Below, in pieces: positions 1 to 9,357 of a stretch of 64,000 bases of DNA. Origin of the DNA: Snodgrassella alvi (lineage in GTDB: Bacteria; Pseudomonadota; Gammaproteobacteria; Burkholderiales; Neisseriaceae); the NCBI RefSeq assembly GCF_002777425.1, contig NZ_MDVC01000113.1, forward strand, positions 1 through 64,000, in the 5' to 3' direction. Under the pieces are notes generated by a model that made no database searches, was not told where the DNA came from, and worked only from the letters and a program-made list of their open reading frames with translations. The position numbers and the translations under genes were made by a program. How positions within the stretch are numbered: the first letter of the stretch is position 1; the number at the start of each line of letters is the position of its first letter.

Positions 1-893
1 TTTAAATCTAAAATAAACTAATGTTATGGTTCAAGTAGTTATTTTGGTTTAATTTTAAGTATGCTTTTAGGATGTGATTTTAAATAATATTTTCCTTTCA
101 TTTAGGCATAATAAGGTGTAGTTGAGTAAGAGGATTGATAATCCTTTCTTAATCAATGGGAACCAATTCGGTTAGTTTTGCTAATTCGAATCAGTTGGAT
201 ACACGAATATTTACTGGATTTAAGCTGCAATTCTCCATTAACTTGGTAAAATAAGTTTTTTGATAATTGTTTAAATTAGGGCTTTAAATGTTTAAGTTTA
301 ATTAGAGTTACTCTGTTTAATAATCAATACTAAAACGGGATAAGTTTTTGTAATTAATATTAATTTAATCAGTGTGTTTTAATTAACTGATTATCTGTGT
401 ATAAAATTCTCTGCATCTGCATCCGTTTGTTGGATGCATGCTTGATTTATTAATAAATACGCTATGAATTTTTAAAATATACAATTATGTAAGTATATAA
501 TTATTTTATACTATGGTTTGAATTTTATCAATCTATTTTTGTAAATGGATAATTGCCAGCCTCTTTAATTTATTGTTTTTAAATTTTTATTATAAATTTA
601 AGAAGATTAATTTTGTATTTCTTCTTTAAAGTAACAATTTATGCTATCTATTTAATTGTTATTTCTTTTGTATTTTGCAAGCTGATTATGAATTTGAAAA
701 TATAACAGGTTCCGCTAATTTCAAGTTTTTTATTCGATGAATACGGTAAGAGCTGTTCAAGCGGTATTTATGGTAATTTTTTTCGGTGCTTATTTAAAAA
801 TATCTGTATCTGTTTATTGAAAAGTCGATAAGTTGGTTATTTTTTATCGTTTTTAAATATTATATTCATACGATAAAGTAAGTATGTGGTGGC
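1..893. other. AT-rich spacer without a recognisable gene
   Basis: No open frame here has convincing length, codon use or a ribosome binding site. A short frame at about 157-255 would encode some 32 residues and could be the tail of a lost gene, but nothing supports that. A 7-bp hairpin, TGCATCC / GGATGCA, lies at 418-438 with a T-rich stretch after it and might end a gene left of the window. Confidence 0.6.
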
Positions 894-1424
894 TTATTTG
901 TTTAATTTTTGCACTTGTTCACCAAATTCGCGCACTTTTTGCCAGTCGGTGTATTCAATATGTGCGTTGAGACGGGTTTCGCCTTTGTTCAGTTTCATTA
1001 CCAAACGCATCATGTAGCGGTCGAGCAGGTTGTATTTTGCGTAATGCAGTTCTCCGGCAAAGATGCCGATAGCTTGCGGCTGCCACGGGCTTTTGGTAAA
1101 GAATTTGCGGGTGTAGGTATGGGTTTGCGGGGTGCTGCGGTGCGGTTTGTTGGCCAGAATGCTGACGCTGAAAAAGGCACTTGGGGTGCTGTTGAGGATG
1201 TGCTGATGGCGTTCAATCCATGGTGCCAGTGCGGCAGCGTAGTGGCCGTAGCGGATAGACGCACCGATAATGATTTTATCGTATTCACCCGGCTGAATAA
1301 CTGGTGTATCTGCCAGATCAACCATGTTAACTGTGTTACCGGCAGCAGTCCATTGTGCTTCCAGTGTCTGGGCAATTTTATGGGTGTAGCCAAAACGGCT
1401 GCTGTATATAAGCAGAAAATTCAT
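894..1424 (-). CDS. hemG: Flavodoxin-family protoporphyrinogen IX dehydrogenase (HemG-like)
   Basis: This 176-residue protein is a flavodoxin-like oxidoreductase. The N-terminal LLIYSSRFGYTHKIA segment is the FMN phosphate-binding loop, and IIIGASIRYGHY near residues 51-62 is a second flavin-contact loop. The C-terminal half has the HemG pattern (GIFAGELHYAKYN, then a helical RYMMRLVMKLNKG). HemG enzymes oxidise protoporphyrinogen IX to protoporphyrin IX in haem synthesis and pass electrons to quinone at the membrane. It stands alone, divergent from proS. The flavodoxin fold is clear; the HemG assignment rests on similarity of pattern and length, and a general flavodoxin is the alternative. 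Confidence 0.75.
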   Translation of the reverse strand: MNFLLIYSSRFGYTHKIAQTLEAQWTAAGNTVNMVDLADTPVIQPGEYDKIIIGASIRYGHYAAALAPWIERHQHILNSTPSAFFSVSILANKPHRSTPQTHTYTRKFFTKSPWQPQAIGIFAGELHYAKYNLLDRYMMRLVMKLNKGETRLNAHIEYTDWQKVREFGEQVQKLNK

Positions 1425-1550
1425 GGCAGGGTGGGTGTGGTTAAATAAGGTGAATCATACCATGCTTGCCGAGTTTGGCTACGAGTAATTGTTTTGTGCA
1501 AAATTTGTTTATTTTGGTGTGGGATATTGGCTTTTTTACTGGCCGGAGGC

Positions 1551-1559
1551 TGGTACAAT
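1551..1559 (+). promoter_or_regulatory. Possible extended -10 promoter of proS
   Basis: TGGTACAAT fits an extended -10 element (TGn-TACAAT) and lies 24 bases upstream of the proS start codon. No good -35 was found at the usual distance. Prediction from sequence only. Confidence 0.35.
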
Positions 1560-1582
1560 GGCGGCTGTTTTTGGAGATATAT

Positions 1583-3298
1583 ATGAAAGCCAGTCAGTTT
1601 TATATTTCGACATTAAAAGAAGCTCCGGCTGAAGCGGAGTTGGCCAGTCACAAGCTTATGTTGCGTACGGGAATGATTCGCCGTTTGGCCAGCGGATTGT
1701 ATACGTGGATGCCGATGGGTTTGCGGGTGCTGCGCAAGGTAGAGCAGATTGTTCGGGAAGAAATGAACCGGGCAGGTTCGATTGAGTTGCTGATGCCGGT
1801 GGTGCAGCCAGCAGAATTATGGCAGGAAAGTGGCCGCTGGTCGTTTTATGGCAAGGAATTGTTGCGCATTACCGACCGTCATGAGCGTGAATTCTGCATG
1901 GGGCCAACCTGTGAAGAGGTGATTACTGATATTGTGCGCAGTGAGATTCGCAGTTACAAGCAGTTGCCACTGAATTTTTATCATATTCAGACTAAATTCC
2001 GTGATGAGGTGCGGCCACGCTTTGGTGTGATGCGTGCGCGTGAATTTGTGATGAAAGATGCGTATTCTTTCCATACGACATTTGAATCGCTGCAACAGTC
2101 TTATCAGGATATGTTTGATGCCTATTGCCGTGTGTTTGACCGGCTGGGGCTGGACTATCGTCCGGTGGCGGCGGATACCGGCAGTATCGGTGGCACCGGG
2201 TCGCATGAATTTCAGGTTTTGGCTGAAAGCGGTGAAGATGTTATTGCTTACAGTGATGCTTCTGATTATGCAGCTAATGTTGAGCTTGCTGCTACTTTGC
2301 CGCTGGCTGGTGAACGCCAGAATGCCGGGCAGGATTTAAGCAAGGTTCATACGCCGAATGTACGCAGTATTGATGAGTTGGTGGCTTTTTTACAGGTGCC
2401 GGTAGAACAAACGCTGAAATCGCTGGTGGTTGAGGGCGAGGAAGAGGGTACGGTGGTACTGTTGCTGGTACGGGGTGACCATCATCTGAATGAAATCAAG
2501 GCTGAGAAGCTGGCAGGGGTGAAAGCACCGTTAACCATGGCTTCGGAGGCTGCGATTGAAGCTGCTTTTAATGGTGCGCATGGTGGTTCACTTGGCCCTG
2601 TGGGCTTCAATGGCAAGGTGTATGCTGATTTTGCTACGGCTAAAGGTGCAGACTGGGTGATTGGTGCCAATGAGGATGATCATCACTATACTGGCTTTAA
2701 TTTTGGCCGTGATGCTGCTGAGCCGGAGTTTGTTGATTTACGCGAGGTGGTTGTCGGTGACCCAAGTCCATGTGGTACGGGTAGTCTGAAACTGGCGCGC
2801 GGGATTGAGGTGGGCCATGTATTCCAGTTGCGCACGAAGTATTCTGAGGCGATGCAGGCTACGGTACTTGATCAGAATGGCAAGAACGTGGTGCTGGAAA
2901 TGGGCTGTTACGGGATTGGCATTACTCGTGTGATTGCTGCGGCAATTGAGCAGAATAATGATGAGCGCGGTATTATCTGGACAGAAGCGATGGCGCCGTT
3001 TACGGTGGTGATTGTGCCGATGAATTATAAGAAATCTGCTGATGTGAAAGCGGCGGCAGATGATTTATATGCGCAATTGCAGCAGGCAGGTGTGGATGTG
3101 CTGCTGGATGACCGTGATGAGCGCTCTGGTGTGCTGCTGCATGATTCGGAGCTGATTGGTATTCCGCACCGTATTGTTATTGGTGATCGTGGCCTGAAAG
3201 CGGGTAAGGTGGAATATCAGGCACGTAAGGATACTGCGGCTACCGAGCTGCCTATTAATGCGGTGGTGGCGCATATTTGTGCGTTGCTTAAACACTAA
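1583..3298 (+). CDS. proS: Prolyl-tRNA synthetase
   Basis: ProS charges tRNA-Pro with proline in the cytoplasm. The 571-residue length matches the long bacterial type that carries an editing (INS) domain between class II motifs 2 and 3. Motif 2 is visible as [17 protein letters not shown], and motif 3 as [17 protein letters not shown] near residue 440. The editing domain spans roughly 225-390. The anticodon-binding domain follows, with [23 protein letters not shown] start it at ATG 1583, with GGAG a few bases upstream and the standard [15 protein letters not shown] start; the frame stays open further upstream, but those residues do not belong to the family. A strong hairpin terminator follows. 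Confidence 0.97.
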   Translation: MKASQFYISTLKEAPAEAELASHKLMLRTGMIRRLASGLYTWMPMGLRVLRKVEQIVREEMNRAGSIELLMPVVQPAELWQESGRWSFYGKELLRITDRHEREFCMGPTCEEVITDIVRSEIRSYKQLPLNFYHIQTKFRDEVRPRFGVMRAREFVMKDAYSFHTTFESLQQSYQDMFDAYCRVFDRLGLDYRPVAADTGSIGGTGSHEFQVLAESGEDVIAYSDASDYAANVELAATLPLAGERQNAGQDLSKVHTPNVRSIDELVAFLQVPVEQTLKSLVVEGEEEGTVVLLLVRGDHHLNEIKAEKLAGVKAPLTMASEAAIEAAFNGAHGGSLGPVGFNGKVYADFATAKGADWVIGANEDDHHYTGFNFGRDAAEPEFVDLREVVVGDPSPCGTGSLKLARGIEVGHVFQLRTKYSEAMQATVLDQNGKNVVLEMGCYGIGITRVIAAAIEQNNDERGIIWTEAMAPFTVVIVPMNYKKSADVKAAADDLYAQLQQAGVDVLLDDRDERSGVLLHDSELIGIPHRIVIGDRGLKAGKVEYQARKDTAATELPINAVVAHICALLKH

Positions 3299-3317
3299 TA
3301 GGTAAGTTACTGTGAAG

Positions 3318-3347
3318 AAAACCAGACATTTAAAGTCTGGTTTTTTT
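3318..3347 (+). terminator. Rho-independent terminator after proS
   Basis: Perfect 10-bp stem AAAACCAGAC / GTCTGGTTTT with a 7-base loop, running into seven T residues. Confidence 0.85.
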
Positions 3348-3408
3348 GTGGGTGGTTTATTTAATATTTTTAATCTGGTTGATTACCGGTAAATGGCTTG
3401 CTGCCTGT

Positions 3409-4473
3409 TTAGTGATTGGCATACAGGGTTTGGCGGATGTTGATTAAGGTGTGCATCACTTCTGCTGTAGCAGGCTCCTCTGGCAGGCTACTGGTTTTGC
3501 TGGCTGCCGTAATCTGGCTAACCAGTGAATCGACTTTGTGCAGGATTGCTGTATATGAGAATTTGCCATGTTTGATATCCAGTAATTCTTGTCGATTTGG
3601 GCGTTTGTTGGTGACGGTGCCATGCGAAATGATTTCTAATGCCACTTGGAGCAGACGGATGGTATGCATCATATTTTTGGTATCATAATCCTGCCCGCTT
3701 TGGCTGTTGGTGAGATAGCGCTGTTCATTTCGCTTTTCCACCCATTGCCAGTAGCTTTTGTATTCGTGGCAGTAGGTGGAATATCCGCTACGATTGAAAC
3801 TCAGATAGGCAATAAACGGGTCGGAGGCGCCGATTGAAGATAAGCAAATATCATTGGCATTTTCTTGCTGAATGATGCCACGATATCCTTTGTTGCCGCT
3901 TTCGTCATAGTACAGAGCATATAAGTCGGTGGCATGAGGAATGTTGACCAATCCACACTGGTGTTGTTGCCATTGGCGCTGTTGCAGCCAGTTGCTGAGT
4001 GGGTAGGTGTGCTGTTGGTCAATGATATGGCAGAAATCGAAAACGGTTTTGCGTTTGCTGTCTACTGGATTATTGATTTTTTTGTTTAGTCCTTTGGCTT
4101 TTTTTATTTGTGAGCAGGCATAATTAATAAAGGTCTGCTGAATTTGCTTGGATAAAAACTGCTTTAGTGAAAATTGCTGCATCAGCGGATGCTGATAAAG
4201 AATACATTCAGGAGCTGAGGCCAGTACTTCGATGATATTCGGGTTGTTTTTCAGCAATAGTTCTGTAAACCGGCCTAATTCGTAGTAAACAATATCGTTG
4301 CTGGCGTTGCTTATCTGTGGAATATAGTGCAGACCGTAAAATTTGTCTTTGGGTAAGTAGAATACGCCTTTGATATCTGTGTCTGAAGTTTCGGTGGCCA
4401 GACCGAATGCACGGCTGCCACTGATTACTTCCAGTAAAATCAGGTTTTGTGCTTTTAAATCATTGATGTTCAT
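3409..4473 (-). CDS. Predicted nucleotidyltransferase, COG3541/PF10127 type (second gene of pair)
   Basis: A 354-residue member of the DNA polymerase beta-type nucleotidyltransferase superfamily. The N-terminus has the active-site signature SGSRAFGLATETSDTDIKG (about residues 18-36): the G-S motif plus the two metal-binding aspartates of the S-D-x-D motif. It is followed by YELGRFTELLLKNNPNIIEVL, typical of the COG3541 branch that includes the RNA-ligase-associated protein RlaP. The real substrate is unknown. Its start overlaps the end of the upstream gene by 14 bases, so the two are almost certainly co-translated. No RNA ligase or HEPN toxin gene is next to it. Confidence 0.75.
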   Translation of the reverse strand: MNINDLKAQNLILLEVISGSRAFGLATETSDTDIKGVFYLPKDKFYGLHYIPQISNASNDIVYYELGRFTELLLKNNPNIIEVLASAPECILYQHPLMQQFSLKQFLSKQIQQTFINYACSQIKKAKGLNKKINNPVDSKRKTVFDFCHIIDQQHTYPLSNWLQQRQWQQHQCGLVNIPHATDLYALYYDESGNKGYRGIIQQENANDICLSSIGASDPFIAYLSFNRSGYSTYCHEYKSYWQWVEKRNEQRYLTNSQSGQDYDTKNMMHTIRLLQVALEIISHGTVTNKRPNRQELLDIKHGKFSYTAILHKVDSLVSQITAASKTSSLPEEPATAEVMHTLINIRQTLYANH

Positions 4474-5230
4474 GGCTGGTACAGTTTTTTAATGTGTTGA
4501 TGAAAAAAGTATCCAGTTGTGTGGCGGTGAAATTTAGTTCTGGTAATTGGGGTATTTGTGATTTGATGTAGTTGGTAGTGGTTGTAATGTAATCATGTAG
4601 ATTACTACTGATTTCGATTATATGGGACTCGACAACTGTATTTTTAAAATCGATGAGCTCTAGAATCTGTTTATGTAAATCTGCTGGTAGTAATTGTAGT
4701 AGAGGAGTGATTGTCATTGGTGCAATTTGTTTGTGTTGGATGCACCAACAGGCACAGAGTAATGGTCTGAGGATATAAAATAGCTGTTTGATTTTAATTT
4801 GCCGGCCATTGAGGTTTTGCAGGGCGCTGGAAGCTATGCCCAGATAATGATGGACGTTGCCTCTGGGATTAAAGTAATGGGCACATAGACGCCATAGTTG
4901 CTGGGCGAGGTCTGTTTGTTGCTGATATATGATTGGCGATTGTAACCATTCAAATGGTGTGGCGTTGGATTTGTGGATGAGTTGCAAGGTTTTTTTTAAA
5001 TCCCAGCCGTGAATGTCAAGCTCGCTGGTAATAGGAAAGGTGAGCTGATTTTTTATGGGTTCGATGGCTAGATATTTTTCGATTGGATGCAGGTAAATAA
5101 AGCGCACATCATAGTCACTGTTGGGCGAGGCAAATCCCCAGGCACGGCTGCCGGATTCGCATGCATGAATAATCTGGATATTATATTGTTGTTCTATTTG
5201 TTGTAATTGTTGCTGGATAATATTTTGCAT
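4460..5230 (-). CDS. Predicted nucleotidyltransferase, COG3541/PF10127 type (first gene of pair)
   Basis: A 256-residue protein of the same superfamily as its downstream neighbour, but clearly diverged. The catalytic signature ACESGSRAWGFASPNSDYDVR lies at about residues 24-44, and DIHGWDLKKTLQLIHKSNATPFEWLQSP at about 93-120 fits the family's second conserved block. It is well below the length of its partner (354). The overlap of 14 bases and the shared family suggest an old duplication followed by specialisation, perhaps a two-subunit enzyme. Substrate and role are unknown. Confidence 0.75.
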   Translation of the reverse strand: MQNIIQQQLQQIEQQYNIQIIHACESGSRAWGFASPNSDYDVRFIYLHPIEKYLAIEPIKNQLTFPITSELDIHGWDLKKTLQLIHKSNATPFEWLQSPIIYQQQTDLAQQLWRLCAHYFNPRGNVHHYLGIASSALQNLNGRQIKIKQLFYILRPLLCACWCIQHKQIAPMTITPLLQLLPADLHKQILELIDFKNTVVESHIIEISSNLHDYITTTTNYIKSQIPQLPELNFTATQLDTFFINTLKNCTSHEHQ

Positions 5231-5435
5231 AATGCTGTGGGATTTAAAGTTATTTTATTATGCTAGTATGACTGGATTAATATATTTTTACAATTTTTGT
5301 TCCGGGTATGATTTCTCGGTGAGGATTTGAGTCTGTGTGAAGTTATGGTTATTTAATCCTGACTTGATGGTTATGGCTGCGTAATGGATATGTTTTTTGC
5401 CAGACTTTTGATTTGGCCATTAAGGTTTCAGTAAG

Positions 5436-5468
5436 GAATAAAAAAACCAGATTTTGCAATCTGGTTTT
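5436..5468 (-). terminator. Rho-independent terminator after nadE
   Basis: Eleven-bp stem AAAACCAGATT / AATCTGGTTTT with a TTGC loop; read on the minus strand it runs into a T tract. It lies just past the nadE stop codon. Confidence 0.8.
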
Positions 5469-5472
5469 GGTG

Positions 5473-6273
5473 TTAGTTAAGTAATTCAGGCGGAATTTTG
5501 CATACTGGAATCGGGTTGATTTTATGCTGCATGGCGCGGTGGTAGCGGTCGTAGATGGCAAATACTTCGCGTTCGCGGCCGGTGAAGTCGTCGATTTTAT
5601 GTGTGTCGTAGATGCTCATTGCCCATTCCAGCTCAGGGTAGGTGGCGCCAATCTGTTCTTCATCGGTTTTGTCTGCATCCCACAGGCCGTCGGTAGGCGG
5701 GGCGTCGATGATTTTCTGGTCGATATTCAGTTCTTTGGCCAAGGCATATACCTGACTTTTGAGCAGGTCGGCAATCGGGCTGAGGTCTACGCCACCGTCG
5801 CCGTATTTGGTGAAAAAGCCTACACCGAAATCTTCTACTTTATTGCCGGTACCCACGACGAGCAGGCCGCGTTGCTGGGCATAGTAATACAGTGCAAGCA
5901 TGCGCAGGCGGCTGCGGGCATTGGCCAGTGCCAGCTGGGTTTGTTCTTCTTTGTTATCACCGATATCTACGGCCATGGCGAATGAATCGAAGGTGCGGGT
6001 GAGGTCTACCCAGTGTTCTTCGATGTTGGTAAAGCGGCTTTTCAGCTGGCGGATATGTTCTTGTGCACGTGCTATCTGGTTAACTTTCTGGTGAATGGGT
6101 AGTTCCAGTACCAATGTGGGCAGGCCGGTTTGGGCGGCAAGGGTGGAGACGACGGCGGAATCGATACCGCCAGAAACGCCAACGACAAAGCCTTTGCAAT
6201 TGGCCTGGGTGGCGTAATCGCGTAGCCAGTTAACGATGTGTTTGATGATGGCTGTTGTTTGCATGGTGTGCAT
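5473..6273 (-). CDS. nadE: NH3-dependent NAD+ synthetase
   Basis: NadE makes NAD+ from deamido-NAD+, ATP and ammonia, the last step of NAD synthesis, in the cytoplasm. The 266-residue length is that of the ammonia-dependent form with no glutaminase domain. The ATP-pyrophosphatase loop VGVSGGIDSAV lies at about residues 27-37. Conserved VVGTGNKVEDFGVGFFTKYGDGGVDL and PPTDGLWDADKTDEEQIG follow. The first two methionines (MHTM) are both possible starts. It is a single-gene unit with its own terminator. Confidence 0.95.
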   Translation of the reverse strand: MHTMQTTAIIKHIVNWLRDYATQANCKGFVVGVSGGIDSAVVSTLAAQTGLPTLVLELPIHQKVNQIARAQEHIRQLKSRFTNIEEHWVDLTRTFDSFAMAVDIGDNKEEQTQLALANARSRLRMLALYYYAQQRGLLVVGTGNKVEDFGVGFFTKYGDGGVDLSPIADLLKSQVYALAKELNIDQKIIDAPPTDGLWDADKTDEEQIGATYPELEWAMSIYDTHKIDDFTGREREVFAIYDRYHRAMQHKINPIPVCKIPPELLN

Positions 6274-6459
6274 CCTTTGGCTGATTGTGCAACTCAGTTA
6301 ATATACTTCTTTACAGGCAGGCTTGCAAAGTATCTGCAAGGTGGTTGCTGATGGGGGTGATTTGCTGGCTGCTGCATGTAATCTGTGTGGGCAGTAAGCG
6401 GGATATTGGGTTAGAATAGGTATAGTTTATTAATGTCTTGTGATGGGAATGTAGTTTGT

Positions 6460-6819
6460 ATGCAGGATAGGGTGCCAGCTGAAATCCGTTTGAGCCAGAG
6501 CCGACAGGTATTGCGGCTGGTGTATGCATCACAGGTATATGAGCTTGCAGCTGAGTATTTGCGGGTGTTTTCGCCCAGTGCTGAGGTGCGCGGTCATGGT
6601 GTGGGGCAGGAAGTCTTGCAGACAGGCAAGCGTTATGTGACGATTGCCGGTTTGTCGCAGGTGGGCAATTATGCTTTGCGTATTGCTTTTTCGGATGGGC
6701 ATGATACTGGCCTGTACGACTGGGATTATCTGTATGATCTGGCCGTACGGCAGGCTGAACACTGGGTCGGTTATGAACAACAGTTATTTCTGGCTGGCGC
6801 CAGCCGTGAACCGGATTAA
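6460..6819 (+). CDS. DUF971 (GBBH-like N-terminal domain) protein
   Basis: A small cytoplasmic protein of about 119 residues with the DUF971 fold, the same domain found at the N-terminus of gamma-butyrobetaine hydroxylase. Diagnostic segments are AAEYLRVFSPSAEVRGHG and VGNYALRIAFSDGHDTGLYDWDYLYDLA. The stand-alone version has been linked by others to iron-sulphur or metal handling, but no function is shown here. I prefer ATG 6460 because family members begin shortly before the P-x-x-I-x-L motif; ATG 6433 in the same frame is an alternative. It sits 70 bases upstream of ubiE and may share its transcript. Confidence 0.8.
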   Translation: MQDRVPAEIRLSQSRQVLRLVYASQVYELAAEYLRVFSPSAEVRGHGVGQEVLQTGKRYVTIAGLSQVGNYALRIAFSDGHDTGLYDWDYLYDLAVRQAEHWVGYEQQLFLAGASREPD

Positions 6820-6874
6820 TGCTGTAGCGATACTGGTACTGGTTGCTGGATATATTTATTTGGGCAATATTTAA
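6773..6874 (+). CDS. Possible 33-residue single-span membrane protein
   Basis: An ATG frame overlaps the end of the DUF971 gene and ends just before ubiE. It encodes a polar N-terminus, then a hydrophobic run (AVAILVLVAGYIYL) that would make one membrane segment. The ribosome binding site is weak. It may be chance; it is listed because it fills the gap between two co-oriented genes and its stop lies 15 bases before the ubiE start. Confidence 0.25.
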   Translation: MNNSYFWLAPAVNRINAVAILVLVAGYIYLGNI

Positions 6875-6889
6875 TTCTGAAAGTGTGGT

Positions 6890-7627
6890 ATGAGCGATCA
6901 CAAAACTCATTTTGGTTATCAAACTGTTGATGAAGATGAAAAAGCGGGTCGTGTTGCCGGGGTGTTTCATTCGGTGGCCAAGAACTATGATGTGATGAAC
7001 GATGTGATGTCTGGCGGTTTGCATCGGGTCTGGAAGCACTTTACGATTACTACAGCGCCGTTACGCAAGGGCGACAGAGTGCTGGATATTGCTGGTGGTT
7101 CGGGTGATTTGTCGCGCGGCTGGGCTAAACGGGTAGGGCGTTCCGGTGAGGTATGGTTAACGGATATTAATTCTTCTATGCTTACTGTGGGGCGTGACCG
7201 TTTGCTGAACGAGGGGCTGGCGCTGCCTGTGGCGTTGTGTGATGCGGAGAAACTGCCGTTTCCAGATAATTATTTTAATCTGGTATCAGTGTCGTTTGGT
7301 TTGCGCAATATGACGCATAAGGAAGTGGCGCTGGCAGAAATGTATCGGGTATTGCAACCGGGCGGTACGTTGCTGGTGCTGGAATTTTCCCATGTATTTA
7401 AGCCGCTCAAGCCGATTTATGATTTGTATTCTTTTAAGATGTTGCCGCTGATGGGCAAGCTGATTGCTAAAGATGCAGATAGTTATCAGTATCTGGCGGA
7501 ATCAATTCGCATGCATCCGGATCAGGAAACGTTAAGACAGATGATGCTGGATGTGGGTTTTGACAGTGTAAGTTATCACAATTTAACTGCTGGGGTAGTG
7601 GCTTTGCATAAAGGGGTTAAGTTTTAG
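6890..7627 (+). CDS. ubiE: Ubiquinone/menaquinone C-methyltransferase UbiE
   Basis: UbiE is the SAM-dependent C-methyltransferase that methylates the benzoquinol ring (and demethylmenaquinol where present) in quinone synthesis. The 245-residue protein has the SAM-binding motif [16 protein letters not shown] at about residues 64-79. The family signatures [17 protein letters not shown] (about 34-50) and [25 protein letters not shown] (about 143-167) are present. It ends with the usual [15 protein letters not shown] hairpin terminator follows at 7648. Confidence 0.96.
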   Translation: MSDHKTHFGYQTVDEDEKAGRVAGVFHSVAKNYDVMNDVMSGGLHRVWKHFTITTAPLRKGDRVLDIAGGSGDLSRGWAKRVGRSGEVWLTDINSSMLTVGRDRLLNEGLALPVALCDAEKLPFPDNYFNLVSVSFGLRNMTHKEVALAEMYRVLQPGGTLLVLEFSHVFKPLKPIYDLYSFKMLPLMGKLIAKDADSYQYLAESIRMHPDQETLRQMMLDVGFDSVSYHNLTAGVVALHKGVKF

Positions 7628-7647
7628 TTTGCTGGTTGACACTGTGT

Positions 7648-7680
7648 TCAGGCTGCCATATGGTGGCCTGATTTGTTTTT
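7648..7680 (+). terminator. Rho-independent terminator after ubiE
   Basis: Stem TCAGGCTGCC / GGTGGCCTGA (10 bp including two G-T pairs) around an ATAT loop, followed by TTTGTTTTT. The left arm holds a GGCAGCCTGAA-like word on the minus strand. Confidence 0.75.
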
Positions 7681-7702
7681 ATCTGTGACTGGATTAAAGA
7701 AT

Positions 7703-9145
7703 ATGAGTGAAATTGAACAATTACAGCCGCAGCCGGTGTGGCAGTGGTTTGCGCGCCTGTGTGCTGTGCCACGTCCGACTTTTCATGAACAGGCTGTACG
7801 GGAAATGCTGGTGCAGGCGGCGCAGCAGCGTGGTCTGGCAACGGATATTGATGCGAAAGGTAATCTGCGCATTTGCAAGCCGGCTACACCGGGTATGGAA
7901 AATTGTGTACCGGTGGCGATGCAGGCGCATATGGATATGGTGGCGCAGAAAGGTGCTGATTCGCTGCATGATTTTCGGCATGATCCAATTCAGACCAGAA
8001 TTGAGGACGGCTGGGTTTGGGCTAACGATACAACGCTGGGTGCTGATAATGGTATCGGCCTGGCCATGGGGCTGGCGGTGCTGTTTGCTGATGATGTGGC
8101 TCATCCTGAATTAACGCTGATTATTACGGTGGAAGAAGAAATCGGTATGGGCGGTGCTGAGGCATTGAGCGCAGACTGGTTACAGATGCCATATCTGATT
8201 AATCTGGATACGGAAGAAGCGGGTGAAATTTTTATTGGCTGCGCCGGTGGTCGTGATGCCAGCCTGACTTTGCCGCTGGACTGGCAGCCTAATCAGGCGC
8301 CAGTGTGTACGATTCGGGTATCCGGTTTGCGTGGTGGCCATTCCGGGGTAGATATTGATAAGAATCATGCTAATGCTAATGTGTTGCTGACGCGGGTGCT
8401 GGCCAGCCTGTATGTGCAGAAACCGTTTGCGCTGGGTTCATGGCAGGGTGGCGAGTTGCGTAATGTGATTACGCGTGAGGCTCAGGCTGTGATCGTGATG
8501 GATGAAGCAGCAGCTCGTGCGGCGGTAGAACCGATTGCTGCTGTTATTGCGGCAGAATGGGCAGAAGAAAAGCAATTGTGCATTGAGGTGTTACCGGCGG
8601 AAAGTTTGCCACAGGTTGCTACACTGGCATGTACACAGAAAGCGTTGGACTTACTGGTGGCTGTACCCAATGGGGTGATGCGCATGAGTGCAGAGTTTAC
8701 CGGTATTGTGGAAACTTCATCCAATATGGGCGAGGTGAAAACCAGTGCAGAGGGCTTGCAGATACATTGTCTGATGCGCTCGCTTCTGGAAACGCCGAAA
8801 GATGAATTTAGTCTGCGTCTGGCGGCTCTGGCTCGTTTGGCTGGTGCACACTTGGATTTAACGGCGGATTTTCCGGGTTGGGCTCCGAATGCAGATTCGC
8901 CATTGCTGAAGCTTACCAGTGATATATTTGCCAGACATTATGGCAAACAGCCACCGTTACAGATTATTCATGCTGGTCTGGAATGCGGTATTCTCAGTGG
9001 TAAGGCGCCACATCTGGATATGGTGTCTTTCGGGCCGACTATTCGTGCAGCCCATTCGCCTAAAGAGCGGGTAGAGATTGCTGCTGTGGCTGAGTGCTGG
9101 GCTATTTTACTGGATTTGCTGAAATCGATACCACCGCGCCAGTGA
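7703..9145 (+). CDS. pepD: Aminoacyl-histidine dipeptidase (beta-Ala-His dipeptidase), M20 family
   Basis: PepD is a cytoplasmic zinc dipeptidase of broad specificity, able to split Xaa-His dipeptides. The 480-residue protein shows the M20 metal motifs in order: MQAHMDMVAQKG (first His/Asp) near residue 80, LGADNGIGLAMGL (bridging Asp) near 120, EEEIGMGGAE (catalytic Glu pair) and NLDTEEAGEIFIGCAGG. The C-terminal HAGLECGILSG supplies the last ligand. I start at ATG 7703 (MSEIEQLQPQPVWQWF), the family-typical start; ten more in-frame codons upstream look non-coding. A terminator follows at 9164. Confidence 0.93.
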   Translation: MSEIEQLQPQPVWQWFARLCAVPRPTFHEQAVREMLVQAAQQRGLATDIDAKGNLRICKPATPGMENCVPVAMQAHMDMVAQKGADSLHDFRHDPIQTRIEDGWVWANDTTLGADNGIGLAMGLAVLFADDVAHPELTLIITVEEEIGMGGAEALSADWLQMPYLINLDTEEAGEIFIGCAGGRDASLTLPLDWQPNQAPVCTIRVSGLRGGHSGVDIDKNHANANVLLTRVLASLYVQKPFALGSWQGGELRNVITREAQAVIVMDEAAARAAVEPIAAVIAAEWAEEKQLCIEVLPAESLPQVATLACTQKALDLLVAVPNGVMRMSAEFTGIVETSSNMGEVKTSAEGLQIHCLMRSLLETPKDEFSLRLAALARLAGAHLDLTADFPGWAPNADSPLLKLTSDIFARHYGKQPPLQIIHAGLECGILSGKAPHLDMVSFGPTIRAAHSPKERVEIAAVAECWAILLDLLKSIPPRQ

Positions 9146-9163
9146 TAGGTTGGTTTGATTCAG

Positions 9164-9192
9164 AAAGGCATGGTGATTCCATGCCTTTTTGT
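9164..9192 (+). terminator. Rho-independent terminator after pepD
   Basis: Stem AAAGGCATGG / CCATGCCTTT with loop TGATT, then a T-rich tail. Confidence 0.85.
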
Positions 9193-9298
9193 TATTTTTG
9201 CTGCTACTCATGACAAACTGGGCTATAGTAAGGTATGGTTGGGGTGTGTGTCGGCTTTAATGTTCTGGTTCTGGCTGTTAATCGGTATGAACTGTCTT

Positions 9299-9307
9299 TT
9301 GCTACAA
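9299..9307 (+). promoter_or_regulatory. Possible extended -10 promoter of ldcA
   Basis: TGCTACAAT fits an extended -10 (TGn-TACAAT) about 50 bases before the ldcA start. No clear -35 box. Prediction only. Confidence 0.3.
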
Positions 9308-9357
9308 TGGCTGGTGTTTTCACTCAGCTAATCCACTGGATCAGGAAGTGAGTTTTT

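Noticed and set aside
909-1448. Long plus-strand frame opposite the hemG-like gene
   Set aside because: It is the complement of a recognisable flavodoxin gene and has no family pattern of its own.
3409-5230. MNT/HEPN toxin-antitoxin reading of the nucleotidyltransferase pair
   Set aside because: Both genes encode nucleotidyltransferases of the same family and neither carries a HEPN toxin motif.
6311-7039. Minus-strand frame of about 240 codons opposite the DUF971 gene and ubiE start
   Set aside because: Low-complexity His/Pro/Asn-rich translation that is the shadow of two recognised genes.
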